From a virus: a DNA stretch of 34,922 bases. The number at the start of each line of letters is the position of its first letter. The stretch's first letter is position 1. The stretch covers positions 1-34,922 of the IMG/VR virus record IMGVR_UViG_3300008108_000400; one strand, given 5' to 3'. The notes below the pieces were generated by a model. The model was not told the origin of the DNA. It made no database searches and was given only the letters and a program-made list of their open reading frames with translations. Below are positions 23,088 to 33,728 of the stretch, in pieces. Both the position numbers and the translations under genes were made by a program.

Positions 23088-26000
23088 GGCTGGAGGCTTT
23101 GGTATCTCTCTTGTATGAGGTCAAGTACATAGATCGAGTGAGGCATGAACGTACCGTCTGGGTAATACTCGATCATAGAATTATACTTTTCGTTTATTTC
23201 GTTTAGCGCGTCTATCTTCTCTCCGTCAGACATGTTGCTGTACTCAGGTCTTTTCATAAACTGCTGTATATCAGCATATCTGTGGGAGTTAGACATCTCA
23301 AGCATATCATTCAGTTCCTCCGCCGTAAGCGAGAACCTAAACTCTTCACCTGTCTTGCCGATGAACGAGTAAGACTTTCCTCTGTCTCTAAGCTTATCAA
23401 GAGCAACCTGAGCCTTCTTTGCCTTCAACGAAGGAACCTCAAGCTTTCTGTGTACGGACGATGCGTAGTACGGAGTCCCAACTGCCTTCGGAAGCTCGCC
23501 AGTCCTTGTGTAAATACCGAGGATTTCTATAGACACTGGATCAGTCCCAGTAGTTGTGGTCTTATAAGGATCGAACATGTAGTAAGCGAATTGATTCCCG
23601 CCCTTAGGAGACTGGGAAATTCTCTCTCCTTTCCAGTTCACCTTTACAGGCAATCCATCGGTGTTGAAAGTTCTTTCTTTTACGTGGTTGAAAATTCTAT
23701 CTGTAAGATCCTGATCTCTCTTATCTGGTAAGAACTCTCTAGTGGCCATGTTAGCACCAGAGAAGAAGTTTGGAATCGCCATAGCACTGTACGCTTTCGA
23801 AAGGCTCTCAGCATATCTCTCCATAGCCATCTCAAGCTTTTCTGGATCAGACTCGGTGATTACCTCAAGCATGCCATTCAAGCCCTGCATGAAGCTTTGA
23901 TCCATCATGTAAGAGATGAGAGACGCGTTCTCCATACCCAAAAACCTCTTCAGTATGTTTATCCCTTTCGTTGGGTTGCCGATTGCATCCTGAGCTGCCT
24001 CTCTAGTCATACTCTGAGCGTAAGCGCCCATGATAGAACCAAGTACCCCGAACGTCTGATAGCTCTTGTACACGTCACCCTCTTGAGGAGTGGGGTCGCC
24101 TCCGTTCATCAGCCTTTTCAGCGCGGTTATATTGATGCTGTTGGGGGGCATGACGTCATACATGATGTTGGTTTTCTCATCATCCTCCCAGTCTACCGCA
24201 CCGCTAAGCACCCCACTAGCGATCATGTAAAGAGCCCCTTGAGTAAAGACCTGACCAATCATAACCTTAGTGGCATTCTTAGAGGCTTCCTCTGCGTTGT
24301 TATTCAGCAAGTTAGACGCGACTCTAGCTGTACCAAAGGCAGGGGATATGTAAGTGAGAGACTCCTCCATGAAGTTGGCGATGGTCGTAACGTAAGGGAC
24401 GTTAGATCTGATAAAGAATCTGAAGAACCCAGGCGCATCAAATCCTTTGTTATTGTCGAACATCTTGCCAAGACCTCTCGAGATGTTGCTTATGATCCAC
24501 ATGCTACCTCTAGCAAGACCCCCTTCTTTCTGGAACGTCATTCTTGCTCCCTCGTCTGCGGCCTTATCCATAGAAGCTCTGTCTGGGTACTTCAGGAACC
24601 TAGCAAGTTCAGCCCCCTTCAGCCCTTTACCCACCCCTACGTGGTAGAGCTCAGTGGCTTCAGCAAATCTTCTAAATGGAATATCGCCAAGAGAAAGGAA
24701 TCTGAACATGGTTTCTGCTGGGATACCGAAGGTTCCAGCCACAAGAAGCTTCATTCTTGAATTGAGTTGCTGCCTGCCATTCCTTGTCTGAGGAAGATCC
24801 TTTGAAAGAGCAGCAAGCAGCGATCTGACAGGCATGAATCCCCTGTCCATTCTCCACTCATTAACCTCTTTCGATCTTCCAGTTGCCACTTGTTCAATGG
24901 CCTCAACCCACCCAGACCCGAACTTCTTCAACCCATGTAGGTAAGCCGCCATGCTTACCCTTCTTCCAGACGTCTTCATTCCCATGACCCCAAGCAACTT
25001 CTCAACGGGATATGACGTGAGATCAACCATGGTTCTCGGGAACATCTGAGCAATGTTGTATGCGATGTTCTTGGCCTGAGACATAGACGTAAGCAGGTTA
25101 CCCTGCATAAGCTGTATGCCTATGTCGGCCCAGCTCTTATCTACAAACACGTTAGTTAGGGTATCAAGTTGGCTTTGAGCATCTGAGTACTTTTTAATAG
25201 CCTCGCCCAGCTCAGCCTCTACATCTTCTCCAGCAATAGCTCTGTCGAGCAAAGCCTGATACTCTCTGTATGAATCCATGAACGCATCTGCGGCTACTTG
25301 CAGGTCGCTCTTTTGCTTATCGTTCAGGACCTTGCCTTGGCTCTCTGCTAGCTTAGCGATCGTGGAATAGAGGCCGAAAGAAGTGGATGTCTTCAGTTCA
25401 GCAAACTGTCTAAGCAGTCTACCTACAGAGGTTCCCATCTTAGCCAAGTCTTCAATCACGCCTGGTATAGCATCAACTCTACCTTCAGCCTGCATTCGGT
25501 TGATTATTTCAATCCCAGCAAGCACGCCTAAGTCATCGTTCCTGTTCATCAGGGAACCAAGCTTGTCACCACGCATCATAGACACCAGCTCTTGGATGCT
25601 CTTTCCTCTAAGTTCTTCTTTTGCAGTATCCAGATGCTGAGTTTCCAAGTAGTTGTTTGGATTATCCAAGATGTCGTTTTTGATCTCATAGAAGTCTTCT
25701 GAGGCAGCAGCTCTTTCTGCTGTACCTCTAAGCCTCCCCTTCTTGCTCGCTGGATTAACTAGTATAGCCTGCTGATTTTCTGGAGTCAAAGAATCAAAAA
25801 TCTCAAGCAGCGCATCCTCGTCTTCAGTGTACACCTCAGGCATATGCTTTCTAAGGTTCTCTCTAACCGCTTCAATTATAGCTTCATTCTGAGCCTGCGT
25901 TCTTGTTGCTGCTGAGGCAGTTGTCTCGGCTGCGCTGAGACCATTCTTGTTCATAGACTCTGGGTAGTACTGTATGTTGCCTCTCGCAATCATCTTTCCG

Positions 26001-29000
26001 CCTATAAACGTCACCTCGTCTGCACTCTTTATAAGTCTTCCGTTCTCGTCAGCAAACCCATTGTTTCTCAGGGGGTCCATCTCTACCAACACCCCAGTCA
26101 TCAGGTCGTCAGTCTCTTGAATCTGCTTAAACTTTCCAGACACATGCTTCTTTGGGCCTGATTCATTTGCGGCTATTCCAGCCATGTTAAACGCTGAAGG
26201 ACGTGGGAACTTAACGTCAGTTAAAATGGCCTCACTGGTCACATGCATCGGTTGTCCGCTAAGCGTTCTCGACACATTTACTACAGGATGCAACGTCTCA
26301 GACATTATCCTTGGATCCACGTAAACAAATACTCTCTGACCGTCCTTGGGTACAGTTCCCTGTGCCACTATAGCCGTGTGAAGCGGATACGGGGCAAGGA
26401 CTTCATCTATGTTTTCTGAATTTAGAACCTCTCCATTTGGAGATATAAACTCGTCTTCCCTGTGTGTTCTTGACTCACCTGGAGTTATGCTAAACATAGC
26501 CCTACCATCTTCAGAAACTCTAAAGGCTTCATCGCTTTTTATCTGCCTGTCTACAGCCTCGCTTACTAGCATTGGATTCAGCACTGCGTCAAACGCACCA
26601 CGCGCCGCCTCTGTGGTAGACATGTTTGAAATTGAATCATGGTAGTCCTGATAGCTGTTTCTAGACACCCCAGCCGCATGGCGTTGTTCGTGATTCAGCT
26701 GGAACAACATTTGTTGCGCTAAGGCTGGACTAACCTTTGCTCCGTAATCTTTAGATAGCGACTTAGACAGGTCCGTAACAAGCCCAGCTATAAATTCTCT
26801 TTCTTTTTTATTCCTTGGCTTGGTTGGGAGAAGGTCCTTTTTGTTCTTCTTGAACCACTTGTCGAGCGCTTTTATTTTGTCATTACTAAGCCCTAAGTCA
26901 TCTCTTTCGTGTTTTTTGTAACAGCTTCTTCTTATTATCTGCCCCACTACAGTCATTCTCTTCTGACTGTTTTCAAGAAGATCGTAGTAGTCCTTCCCTA
27001 GTATTTTCACAAGGCCATTCCAATCTTCCTTATTTCTTTTTGCGCCTCTGAATATATTGATTACCTGGACCAGATGCGAGTCTTGAGTTACCACATCTTC
27101 GTTGCCAAGCATGTTGGATAACCACGCCCCAATCTTTGGGGAAATCATATCCATTAAAGCTGATGTTGCCCATGCGGTTTCCGTACCTGGCTTCATAGCC
27201 ATTTCATACAAGAACTTGTCATATGAGCCGTCTACTTCCTTTCCCTCTATGTTTTTCAAAAACTTGCTCAACTGAATCCCTATAGACATAGCCCTTTGTG
27301 GGTTTACCCCAATTCCAGTAAAGGCATTTGAATTAGATATTTTGTTGATAAGTCCTTTTATCGTCTTCTTTTTAGAGTCTATAGTGCCGTCTTGAGATAT
27401 GTTCCTAGCAAGCGCCATCATCACGTATTTAGCAAGCGCCGCATTATCATTAGAAGTATTCCCGTTTGATGTTATGGCTATGATGGCTTTGAACAGGTTT
27501 ACGTTGTTCTTGGCCCATTCCATTCCAGTATCACCACCAAAATCAGTAGGATTTGAGTCAGACAAAAATCCTCTAATTCCCCGATCCGTTGCTTCAAAAA
27601 ATTTCAAAGACTCAAGGTCTCCAGATTCAATTCTTTGGTCGAAAGCAGCCTTCAGTGAATTAGAAGCCCTTTGCGCCAAAATTGTCTTAGCTCTTCCAGT
27701 AAACGTCAAAAGAGGTGTAACTCTCTTTGCAAAGTGAAGCGTATTTTTTGCATAAATAAAGTCTACTATATCTGCTCTTCTGTTCCCTTCTGAGTATTCT
27801 TTAGCCACCTCATCTGGCACGTCAATAGATCTCAGTAGCGCGTACATGTCTGTCTTCAAGTAATCCTTCTGAGCACTTGAAGCTGTTCTTAATTTCTCGG
27901 CTAATGAATTGAATTTATTTCTAAACTCCATCTCGCTTTGAGCAGGGGTAGAGTCTATAGAGAACATGGGTCTCTCTGCCTCCATGCCGTCTCTCTCCTC
28001 TATAAACTCATACATAGTCTCATACATCATGTCTATGTGCTCTTTAGAGCCTTCCAGAACTTTCCCGCCAGGAGTTTCTACATACCCATAAAAGTCTGCT
28101 TTTGGAAGCAAGCTGCTGAACTCTCCTACGGAACGAGGGCCATATTTTGCTGATAAATACTGACTAATACCATTGGACACTACTATCCCATTCATCCTCA
28201 GCTCATCCTTCGACTTCTGTTTTTGCACATTCTGGGCTATCATCTTGGCCCCGTATGATATAGGTCTATTATATTTCTCTCTACCTATAACCTCTCCAGT
28301 TTGCTTGTTTACTTCAGGAGCTGGAGGTCTGAGTTCCTTGACGTTGCCCTGATCATCAACGTAAGAGAACCCTCCAATTATTTCTGTCCTTCCGTTATTG
28401 GTCATGAAGTTGTACCAATTCCTGAAGTGGGCATAGTCATTAAACGTCTTCTTTAAATCGATTCCCTTTCCGTTGTTCTGTTCAACAATGTTGCCGTGAG
28501 AATCCAATCTAAACTCAGAGTACGTGACTGTTTTGTTGTAAAGGAATGACTTCTCTCCTCTAAAGGAGAACTTAGGTTCATCCATAGAGTTTATCTCGTT
28601 GTTGTCCACAACAGAATCCTCAGACTCCAGAATTTTAGCTATGTCCCTAGCCGACATCCCTTTGTTCATAACTATAGAGTCAGAGAACATCTTTACGATC
28701 CTCTCTGCGTTCATTCCGTTTACATCACTATCTGAAAGACCGAATGCATTCTTAATTGCATTAACTATATAGTCATAAGCAGTCGATATGATGTTCTTAG
28801 AAACCTCAAGTGATGGATTGCTGAGAGCACGGGCAAGAACCTCAGCCACTTGTTCTTCAACAAGAGCCAACCCCGTAAATCCAGCTTTAGTGTACACCCC
28901 TTTCTTCCAGTTCATTACGCTCTTGTAAGAAGCGTTTTTAGAAAACTCAGAGTGTATCTTTCTAATCAGTCCTGATTTAAGCGCTGTATCTACATCAAAA

Positions 29001-32000
29001 AATGCGTGTATTACCTCTTCTATTACATCTTTTGAATTAGACTTTTCAGTTATGTATATAGCGCCTTTGAAGTAAGCCGCTCCAATTTCATTTCTACCAC
29101 CCTTAAGTATATCGATTGAACTAGAAAGATTATCTCCATCAGCAATCAGGGTCTTTACGATAGAGTACTGATCTTTAGCAAAGTATACTTTTATGCCAAG
29201 CTTTTCTGCGGCAAATACAAGAGCGCTTGCCGTGGCTTCATTTACTATGGACGGAAGGCTTTCTCTAACGGACGTGCTTACGTCAGCAGCTAATTCTGAT
29301 TCATCTATTCTGCTTCGAATAGAGGCGTACTGCTCTTTACTGTCTGCTACATACTGGTCTACTGCATTCTTATTCTTGCTGTAGTAATTAGCCTGATATG
29401 GGGTCAGCGCTTCTCCGTTTATTATGCTGTCAGAGATGCTCTTGATGACCTCTGAATCAACAGCAGACTTTGATGCGCCTTTAGATCTCATAAACGCCAC
29501 ATCTGCCTGCACTTTGGCGTCTCTCGCTCTTTCGTTTAACGGAAGCGAATTGTCTATCTTCACTTTTCCGAGTGGATCGTATACCAAAGAAGCCGCCCCT
29601 GATTCATCATACCCAACAACCCTATAGCCAATTCCCTTCATTGATTCAGATTGGTCCATAGGGACCGAAAGCAAAAGGTCAAGTGGCGCTTGGGGGACGT
29701 CTCTAACAACATTCGACGGAACCTGAGCCTTTCTCTGCTTAAGGAAGTTTGACTTTTCTTTGAGCCTAGCTATTTCTGCCTCTGACTCTTTTATCCTTAC
29801 TGCATTCGTTGGATCTGTAGCACCACCAAAAGACTTCTCGAATCTTCTCTTTCTAGATCTTTCTCTTTCTATGAGGCGGTTGTTTGCTGCTATGGCAGTG
29901 TCTATGCCTTCAGTCCCCAAAGAGAAGGTGTACTGCTCTGTGTACTTGCCCTCTATGGCAGCAAGCTCATCGTATTTATCTCTTATCGCTTGAGCCAGGT
30001 CGTTATTAGTTGGAGACGTTCTGAGCTGTCCCTCCAATATCGCAAGCTCATTCTGAACTGCATTTATCCGATTGAAGTCAGCTTGGTTAGTCGCTGAGAC
30101 GAAGTCGTAGAAGTTCTTGTTGTCTTCCAGTATATACCTAGTATTATTGAACGACTTAATGAACTCATCTATAGCGGCAGTTCTTTCTGGTGTATTTGGT
30201 TTTGTGTTTTGAAATATCCGATTAAGATCCATTTTGGACTCTTCTATCGTTCTTACGTAACTTCTATTTCCCTTTGCTACTGCAAACGCTTGAACACCCC
30301 CAGATACCAGAAGAGTAGGAGCAGCTATTTGGCTAATCTCTTCAGCCATTCTGGATGGGCTGAGGAACCAAGAATAGTCACCAGTTACGTTAGCCGTAAT
30401 CAGGTTTTGAGCGAACGAAGTTCCAACTTCAGTTAACTGTTCTGAAGTAAGGTTCAGTCCGATCTGACCCGCGACCCTAGCCCCGTACTGCATCGGGTTT
30501 TCTGTTATAGCCCTTACAAACGTCCCTCCAAGTACTTTGTTGGCAAGGAATATGTCACCACCTACTCTTTCAAGTCCAGCAGCCACAGCAGCTCCAGCAG
30601 ATATTGCCGCAACCTTTTCAGCTGAACTAAGGCCGTAGAACTCTGGCATTTTTCTAAACATGCTATTCATGTTTCCTGCCTCCATCAAGGCCATGACAGC
30701 CATACCAGCACTTGGGTTTCTAGTCAAAGCAGTCGTCCCTATTGCGGTAAGCATATACGGCAGCGACTGGGAAGCCATACCAAGGGCTTCAGAGGCAGTC
30801 CCGTATACGTCCTCACCCCACTCATACGACTTAAACATGCCAGAAGCCTTCTCTACGTTTGACCGCACAGAGAATCTCTCCTCATATTCTTTAAGGTCAG
30901 GACGCCCAGTAAACACATCTTTAACCAATGTGCCTATTCCGCTAAACACATCCAGAATAGAAGCGCCAAAATAAGTAGCGGGTTTTGCTATGAAGCTTGA
31001 CAGAAACTCATCAACAGCGCTAATGTTAACTATCATAGCACCATTAAGCGCCATATTGCCACTAAGCGTTCTTATTAAGCCGATGTTTGCTCCAAGAGCA
31101 CCGTCACCAGTCAAATCTATTTCTACTCCTATGCTCTTGAGCCTAGTCTCCGTATCTTCAAGCTTATTTTTATCTACAGTCCCGAATCTAGACTGCAAGG
31201 CAGATACCACGGAGTTCCTTATTTCCTCTTGGTTTTTGTTCACGAACTCCTGCGCCCAGTCCTCCATGGCTTTCGCCTGAGTTGCTTCACTTTCGCTTGC
31301 CACTGCCGTATAAGCATCACTTAATTCAAAGGCAGTCCTTATAGGATTGCTTGATCGCATCACAGCACTCGGGTTTGCTGAAGACTGAGCCAGCTGCAAC
31401 GGAAGCAACATCTCGTAAATGTTTGCGGTGGACACAGCCATTTCATTGTCGGCGTCGTTGGAGAACTCTATCATTCTCTCCTTGTTGACTCTAAACGCAG
31501 CAAGCTCTGCTTTGGCTTTTTCTAGTCTCAACTGTGCCTCTTCATATGGAAAAGAAATAGGACCCACAACTGGAGCGAATGCAACCTTCAAAATCTGCTG
31601 AGAAAGCTCGTTAGAACGATCCATAGACTCATATTCGGCATTCGCCTCCCTCATTCTCTCTACAAGGTCTTCTTCATATTCCTCTGATGGAACGCTCAGA
31701 GAAGTTCTATTGGCAGCAGCCATAAGTGCGTCACTAATTATTGTCGGTATAGTGGCCTTGAACTCTTCAGCCTTACCAAGAACCTCTTCAACAGACATCT
31801 CTTGCCCAGTTCTTATGATGTATGTGTCAACTATAGCTTGAGCGTCATCAACTCTTAGCCGACCAAAACTGTCACTTATACTGGCCTCTGATTCCATAGT
31901 GGATATGCCAGAAACCATAGCTGCTGCAAGTTTTTCCTTTTCCTTTCTTCCTATACCCCTGACGTCATTCAGCGCTTGCACAGCCACAATGGCTTCATCA

Positions 32001-32785
32001 AATTTTTTCTCGTTGACCCTAGCATTAACAACAGCGCCGACATCTTCAATCGCTCTCTGAACCTCTGTGTTTCTTGCAATGGCACGCGCAGCCCATTTGC
32101 TAGTTACGAGATCCTGATCTACCATAGCGTTGATCTGGTCGTTAAACTCTGGATACTTAGCTCTTATATCCTGAGCTCTAGCATATGCATCTCTAACTGC
32201 CTCTTTTTCATTTTCTGGAGACTCTTCAAGCAGCGCATTCAGCTCCCTCTCGTTCTGAGCAAATGCAGCGCTGGACACTCTGGCACCCCTAGCTTCAGCT
32301 CTTCTCTCTACGCTCTGCTTAGTTAAGTCTAAGATGTTCTGCCTCTCGTCTTCGCCAAGGTTAAATCTGAACTGCTGCTCAAGCTGAGTAATGGCTGATG
32401 CAGCTCCCTCTTTAGAGTCTGCGCTAGATATGATGCCATGAATCTTATCGCCGATAAGCTTGTTGGTGGCCTCTATGTCTGGGTTGAGCAAGGAAGCTCT
32501 CTCTGTGAGAGGTTTAATCCTTGGCTTTGGCGACAAAAAATCCGAACCTAACGCCGAAGATGCCAATCCAGTAGGCTCTTCCGTCTGGACCTGATTCGGA
32601 TCCGACAATTCTTTTTTTTTATTAGCCTCTACGTCTATCCCGTCTATCTCTGTAGCCAAGCTCTCAATGCCTTCGTCGTCATTGATTCCGAGGTCTGGAG
32701 CTATAACTCTGGCTATTTCTTTGTTGCTTGCTTCTGGGAGTTGACTCTTAATATCGAGTATAAGTCGGATGGCCTTGTCTTGCAT
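23084..32785 (-). CDS. Giant 3233-aa virion/ejection-like polyvalent protein
   Basis: One uninterrupted 9.7-kb frame. The N-terminal third is alpha-helical with Ala/Glu-rich repeats; hydrophobic stretches occur near 665-685 (ASQSLPYMLTAIGTTAL) and 720-745 (AAISAGAAVAAGLERVGGDI); coiled coils lie near 900-1030. A zincin-like segment at about 1256-1300 has IEEVIH (H1260) and VEEQVAEVLARAL but lacks the first His of HExxH, so it may be inactive. A second HEQRH is at 2032-2036. The C-terminus contains long amphipathic helices and a hydrophobic span near 2842-2865. Size, hydrophobic patches and position after two internal-protein-like genes recall phage large internal virion proteins (T7 gp16 role, 'large polyvalent' proteins). 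No transglycosylase motif was found. ATG 32785 follows promoter 32802-32809. Confidence 0.85.
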   Translation of the reverse strand: MQDKAIRLILDIKSQLPEASNKEIARVIAPDLGINDDEGIESLATEIDGIDVEANKKKELSDPNQVQTEEPTGLASSALGSDFLSPKPRIKPLTERASLLNPDIEATNKLIGDKIHGIISSADSKEGAASAITQLEQQFRFNLGEDERQNILDLTKQSVERRAEARGARVSSAAFAQNERELNALLEESPENEKEAVRDAYARAQDIRAKYPEFNDQINAMVDQDLVTSKWAARAIARNTEVQRAIEDVGAVVNARVNEKKFDEAIVAVQALNDVRGIGRKEKEKLAAAMVSGISTMESEASISDSFGRLRVDDAQAIVDTYIIRTGQEMSVEEVLGKAEEFKATIPTIISDALMAAANRTSLSVPSEEYEEDLVERMREANAEYESMDRSNELSQQILKVAFAPVVGPISFPYEEAQLRLEKAKAELAAFRVNKERMIEFSNDADNEMAVSTANIYEMLLPLQLAQSSANPSAVMRSSNPIRTAFELSDAYTAVASESEATQAKAMEDWAQEFVNKNQEEIRNSVVSALQSRFGTVDKNKLEDTETRLKSIGVEIDLTGDGALGANIGLIRTLSGNMALNGAMIVNISAVDEFLSSFIAKPATYFGASILDVFSGIGTLVKDVFTGRPDLKEYEERFSVRSNVEKASGMFKSYEWGEDVYGTASEALGMASQSLPYMLTAIGTTALTRNPSAGMAVMALMEAGNMNSMFRKMPEFYGLSSAEKVAAISAGAAVAAGLERVGGDIFLANKVLGGTFVRAITENPMQYGARVAGQIGLNLTSEQLTEVGTSFAQNLITANVTGDYSWFLSPSRMAEEISQIAAPTLLVSGGVQAFAVAKGNRSYVRTIEESKMDLNRIFQNTKPNTPERTAAIDEFIKSFNNTRYILEDNKNFYDFVSATNQADFNRINAVQNELAILEGQLRTSPTNNDLAQAIRDKYDELAAIEGKYTEQYTFSLGTEGIDTAIAANNRLIERERSRKRRFEKSFGGATDPTNAVRIKESEAEIARLKEKSNFLKQRKAQVPSNVVRDVPQAPLDLLLSVPMDQSESMKGIGYRVVGYDESGAASLVYDPLGKVKIDNSLPLNERARDAKVQADVAFMRSKGASKSAVDSEVIKSISDSIINGEALTPYQANYYSKNKNAVDQYVADSKEQYASIRSRIDESELAADVSTSVRESLPSIVNEATASALVFAAEKLGIKVYFAKDQYSIVKTLIADGDNLSSSIDILKGGRNEIGAAYFKGAIYITEKSNSKDVIEEVIHAFFDVDTALKSGLIRKIHSEFSKNASYKSVMNWKKGVYTKAGFTGLALVEEQVAEVLARALSNPSLEVSKNIISTAYDYIVNAIKNAFGLSDSDVNGMNAERIVKMFSDSIVMNKGMSARDIAKILESEDSVVDNNEINSMDEPKFSFRGEKSFLYNKTVTYSEFRLDSHGNIVEQNNGKGIDLKKTFNDYAHFRNWYNFMTNNGRTEIIGGFSYVDDQGNVKELRPPAPEVNKQTGEVIGREKYNRPISYGAKMIAQNVQKQKSKDELRMNGIVVSNGISQYLSAKYGPRSVGEFSSLLPKADFYGYVETPGGKVLEGSKEHIDMMYETMYEFIEERDGMEAERPMFSIDSTPAQSEMEFRNKFNSLAEKLRTASSAQKDYLKTDMYALLRSIDVPDEVAKEYSEGNRRADIVDFIYAKNTLHFAKRVTPLLTFTGRAKTILAQRASNSLKAAFDQRIESGDLESLKFFEATDRGIRGFLSDSNPTDFGGDTGMEWAKNNVNLFKAIIAITSNGNTSNDNAALAKYVMMALARNISQDGTIDSKKKTIKGLINKISNSNAFTGIGVNPQRAMSIGIQLSKFLKNIEGKEVDGSYDKFLYEMAMKPGTETAWATSALMDMISPKIGAWLSNMLGNEDVVTQDSHLVQVINIFRGAKRNKEDWNGLVKILGKDYYDLLENSQKRMTVVGQIIRRSCYKKHERDDLGLSNDKIKALDKWFKKNKKDLLPTKPRNKKEREFIAGLVTDLSKSLSKDYGAKVSPALAQQMLFQLNHEQRHAAGVSRNSYQDYHDSISNMSTTEAARGAFDAVLNPMLVSEAVDRQIKSDEAFRVSEDGRAMFSITPGESRTHREDEFISPNGEVLNSENIDEVLAPYPLHTAIVAQGTVPKDGQRVFVYVDPRIMSETLHPVVNVSRTLSGQPMHVTSEAILTDVKFPRPSAFNMAGIAANESGPKKHVSGKFKQIQETDDLMTGVLVEMDPLRNNGFADENGRLIKSADEVTFIGGKMIARGNIQYYPESMNKNGLSAAETTASAATRTQAQNEAIIEAVRENLRKHMPEVYTEDEDALLEIFDSLTPENQQAILVNPASKKGRLRGTAERAAASEDFYEIKNDILDNPNNYLETQHLDTAKEELRGKSIQELVSMMRGDKLGSLMNRNDDLGVLAGIEIINRMQAEGRVDAIPGVIEDLAKMGTSVGRLLRQFAELKTSTSFGLYSTIAKLAESQGKVLNDKQKSDLQVAADAFMDSYREYQALLDRAIAGEDVEAELGEAIKKYSDAQSQLDTLTNVFVDKSWADIGIQLMQGNLLTSMSQAKNIAYNIAQMFPRTMVDLTSYPVEKLLGVMGMKTSGRRVSMAAYLHGLKKFGSGWVEAIEQVATGRSKEVNEWRMDRGFMPVRSLLAALSKDLPQTRNGRQQLNSRMKLLVAGTFGIPAETMFRFLSLGDIPFRRFAEATELYHVGVGKGLKGAELARFLKYPDRASMDKAADEGARMTFQKEGGLARGSMWIISNISRGLGKMFDNNKGFDAPGFFRFFIRSNVPYVTTIANFMEESLTYISPAFGTARVASNLLNNNAEEASKNATKVMIGQVFTQGALYMIASGVLSGAVDWEDDEKTNIMYDVMPPNSINITALKRLMNGGDPTPQEGDVYKSYQTFGVLGSIMGAYAQSMTREAAQDAIGNPTKGINILKRFLGMENASLISYMMDQSFMQGLNGMLEVITESDPEKLEMAMERYAESLSKAYSAMAIPNFFSGANMATREFLPDKRDQDLTDRIFNHVKERTFNTDGLPVKVNWKGERISQSPKGGNQFAYYMFDPYKTTTTGTDPVSIEILGIYTRTGELPKAVGTPYYASSVHRKLEVPSLKAKKAQVALDKLRDRGKSYSFIGKTGEEFRFSLTAEELNDMLEMSNSHRYADIQQFMKRPEYSNMSDGEKIDALNEINEKYNSMIEYYPDGTFMPHSIYVLDLIQERYQSLQP

Positions 32786-32789
32786 CTAT

Positions 32790-32809
32790 GCTGAGTTTCA
32801 GCAAAGATA
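32790..32809 (-). promoter_or_regulatory. Promoter box and leader hairpin for the giant gene
   Basis: Minus strand 32809-32802 is TATCTTTG; ATG 32785 is 16 nt on. Between them GCTGA/TCAGC (32790-32802) forms a 5-bp hairpin with a 3-nt loop in the leader, overlapping the box by one nt. No good -33 is seen, so the operon may also be read through from upstream genes. Confidence 0.5.
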
Positions 32810-32860
32810 ATCCATAGTGGGGATTTTGGTAACTATCAGGCTTTTTTGAACTACTAAGTG

Positions 32861-33727
32861 TTATTTAGGTTTTGACTGATAGAGACCCCTTAATTGTTTC
32901 TCAAGTGCTTTTGATTGATCCAAAAGCAAGGTTGAATAGTCCTGTGAATTATCCAATTCTTCTTGCCCTATATCCTTGCTTCCTTTAAGGATTCTCATCG
33001 GATCCTTAGTAACATATCGCTGAATAATATCTGGTATGTTTTCTCCATTCTTGCTGTTGATTGCGTGAAAGTTTTCCGCAAGTATTTGCTCAGCGGTTAT
33101 GGGGGGAAGAGCTTGTAGATTAGGCGCAAAAGGATTTGATTCTCTAGACCTTTCTTGCATATAAAAATCCAACGATTGATTGTCTCCAATAAGAAACTGA
33201 CCTTCATTCATGGTTATTATTGGTGCGCTTTTACTGTCTTCAAGCTTTCCAAGCATTTCCTCGTAATGTTCTCTTTCATAAGAGTCTTGAAGTCCGTTAG
33301 ACTCATACGGGTTTTCCGCTCCAGGAGCCGTTCTAACCATAGCGTCTTCGTAAGACTTATATGTCTGTCTGTATAGATCAGTTGCGTTGTTTACATAGGC
33401 GTTAAGCTGAGATATAGCCATGGCAAACTGGTCTGGATTGTCAGCGAAGTTTTCCAGGTTCTGGAATATCTGGTCCCTCATTTTAGACACCACGGCAGCG
33501 TCTCTACCCCACATGGTAGCAGGAGAGCCCTTAGCGTATATTTCTTTTATGTCTTTAGCTCTCTGCTCGGCTCGCTTTCTGGCCGCCTCCTCTGCTTTAA
33601 CAGCTGCCTCTTGAGCTGCCTTTTCGTATTGGCCACTTGCCTTTTGAGCCTCTACAGAAGCCTCCTCTCTTTCTTTAGCTCGCTGTCTGAGGCGGTCGAG
33701 ATAGTATGAACTTGGCTGAAACTCCAT
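32861..33727 (-). CDS. Putative internal virion protein, 288 aa
   Basis: The start MEFQPSSYYLDRLRQRAKER leads into a long charged coiled coil (ASGQYEKAAQEAAVKAEEAA, up to about residue 65), then a helical domain (MRDQIFQNLENFADNPDQFA) and a polar C-terminus. The protein has no signal or membrane span. Its position between a 312-residue protein and the giant protein matches the gp14-gp15-gp16 order of T7-like ejection proteins, which is the main reason for the call. The start lies 1 nt after the upstream stop. Homology was not tested. Confidence 0.62.
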   Translation of the reverse strand: MEFQPSSYYLDRLRQRAKEREEASVEAQKASGQYEKAAQEAAVKAEEAARKRAEQRAKDIKEIYAKGSPATMWGRDAAVVSKMRDQIFQNLENFADNPDQFAMAISQLNAYVNNATDLYRQTYKSYEDAMVRTAPGAENPYESNGLQDSYEREHYEEMLGKLEDSKSAPIITMNEGQFLIGDNQSLDFYMQERSRESNPFAPNLQALPPITAEQILAENFHAINSKNGENIPDIIQRYVTKDPMRILKGSKDIGQEELDNSQDYSTLLLDQSKALEKQLRGLYQSKPK

Positions 33728-33728
33728 A

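Noticed and set aside
26690-26692. HEQRH in the giant protein (residues 2032-2036) as an active metalloprotease.
   Set aside because: The motif alone is common by chance in a 3233-residue protein and no third ligand or Met-turn could be placed.
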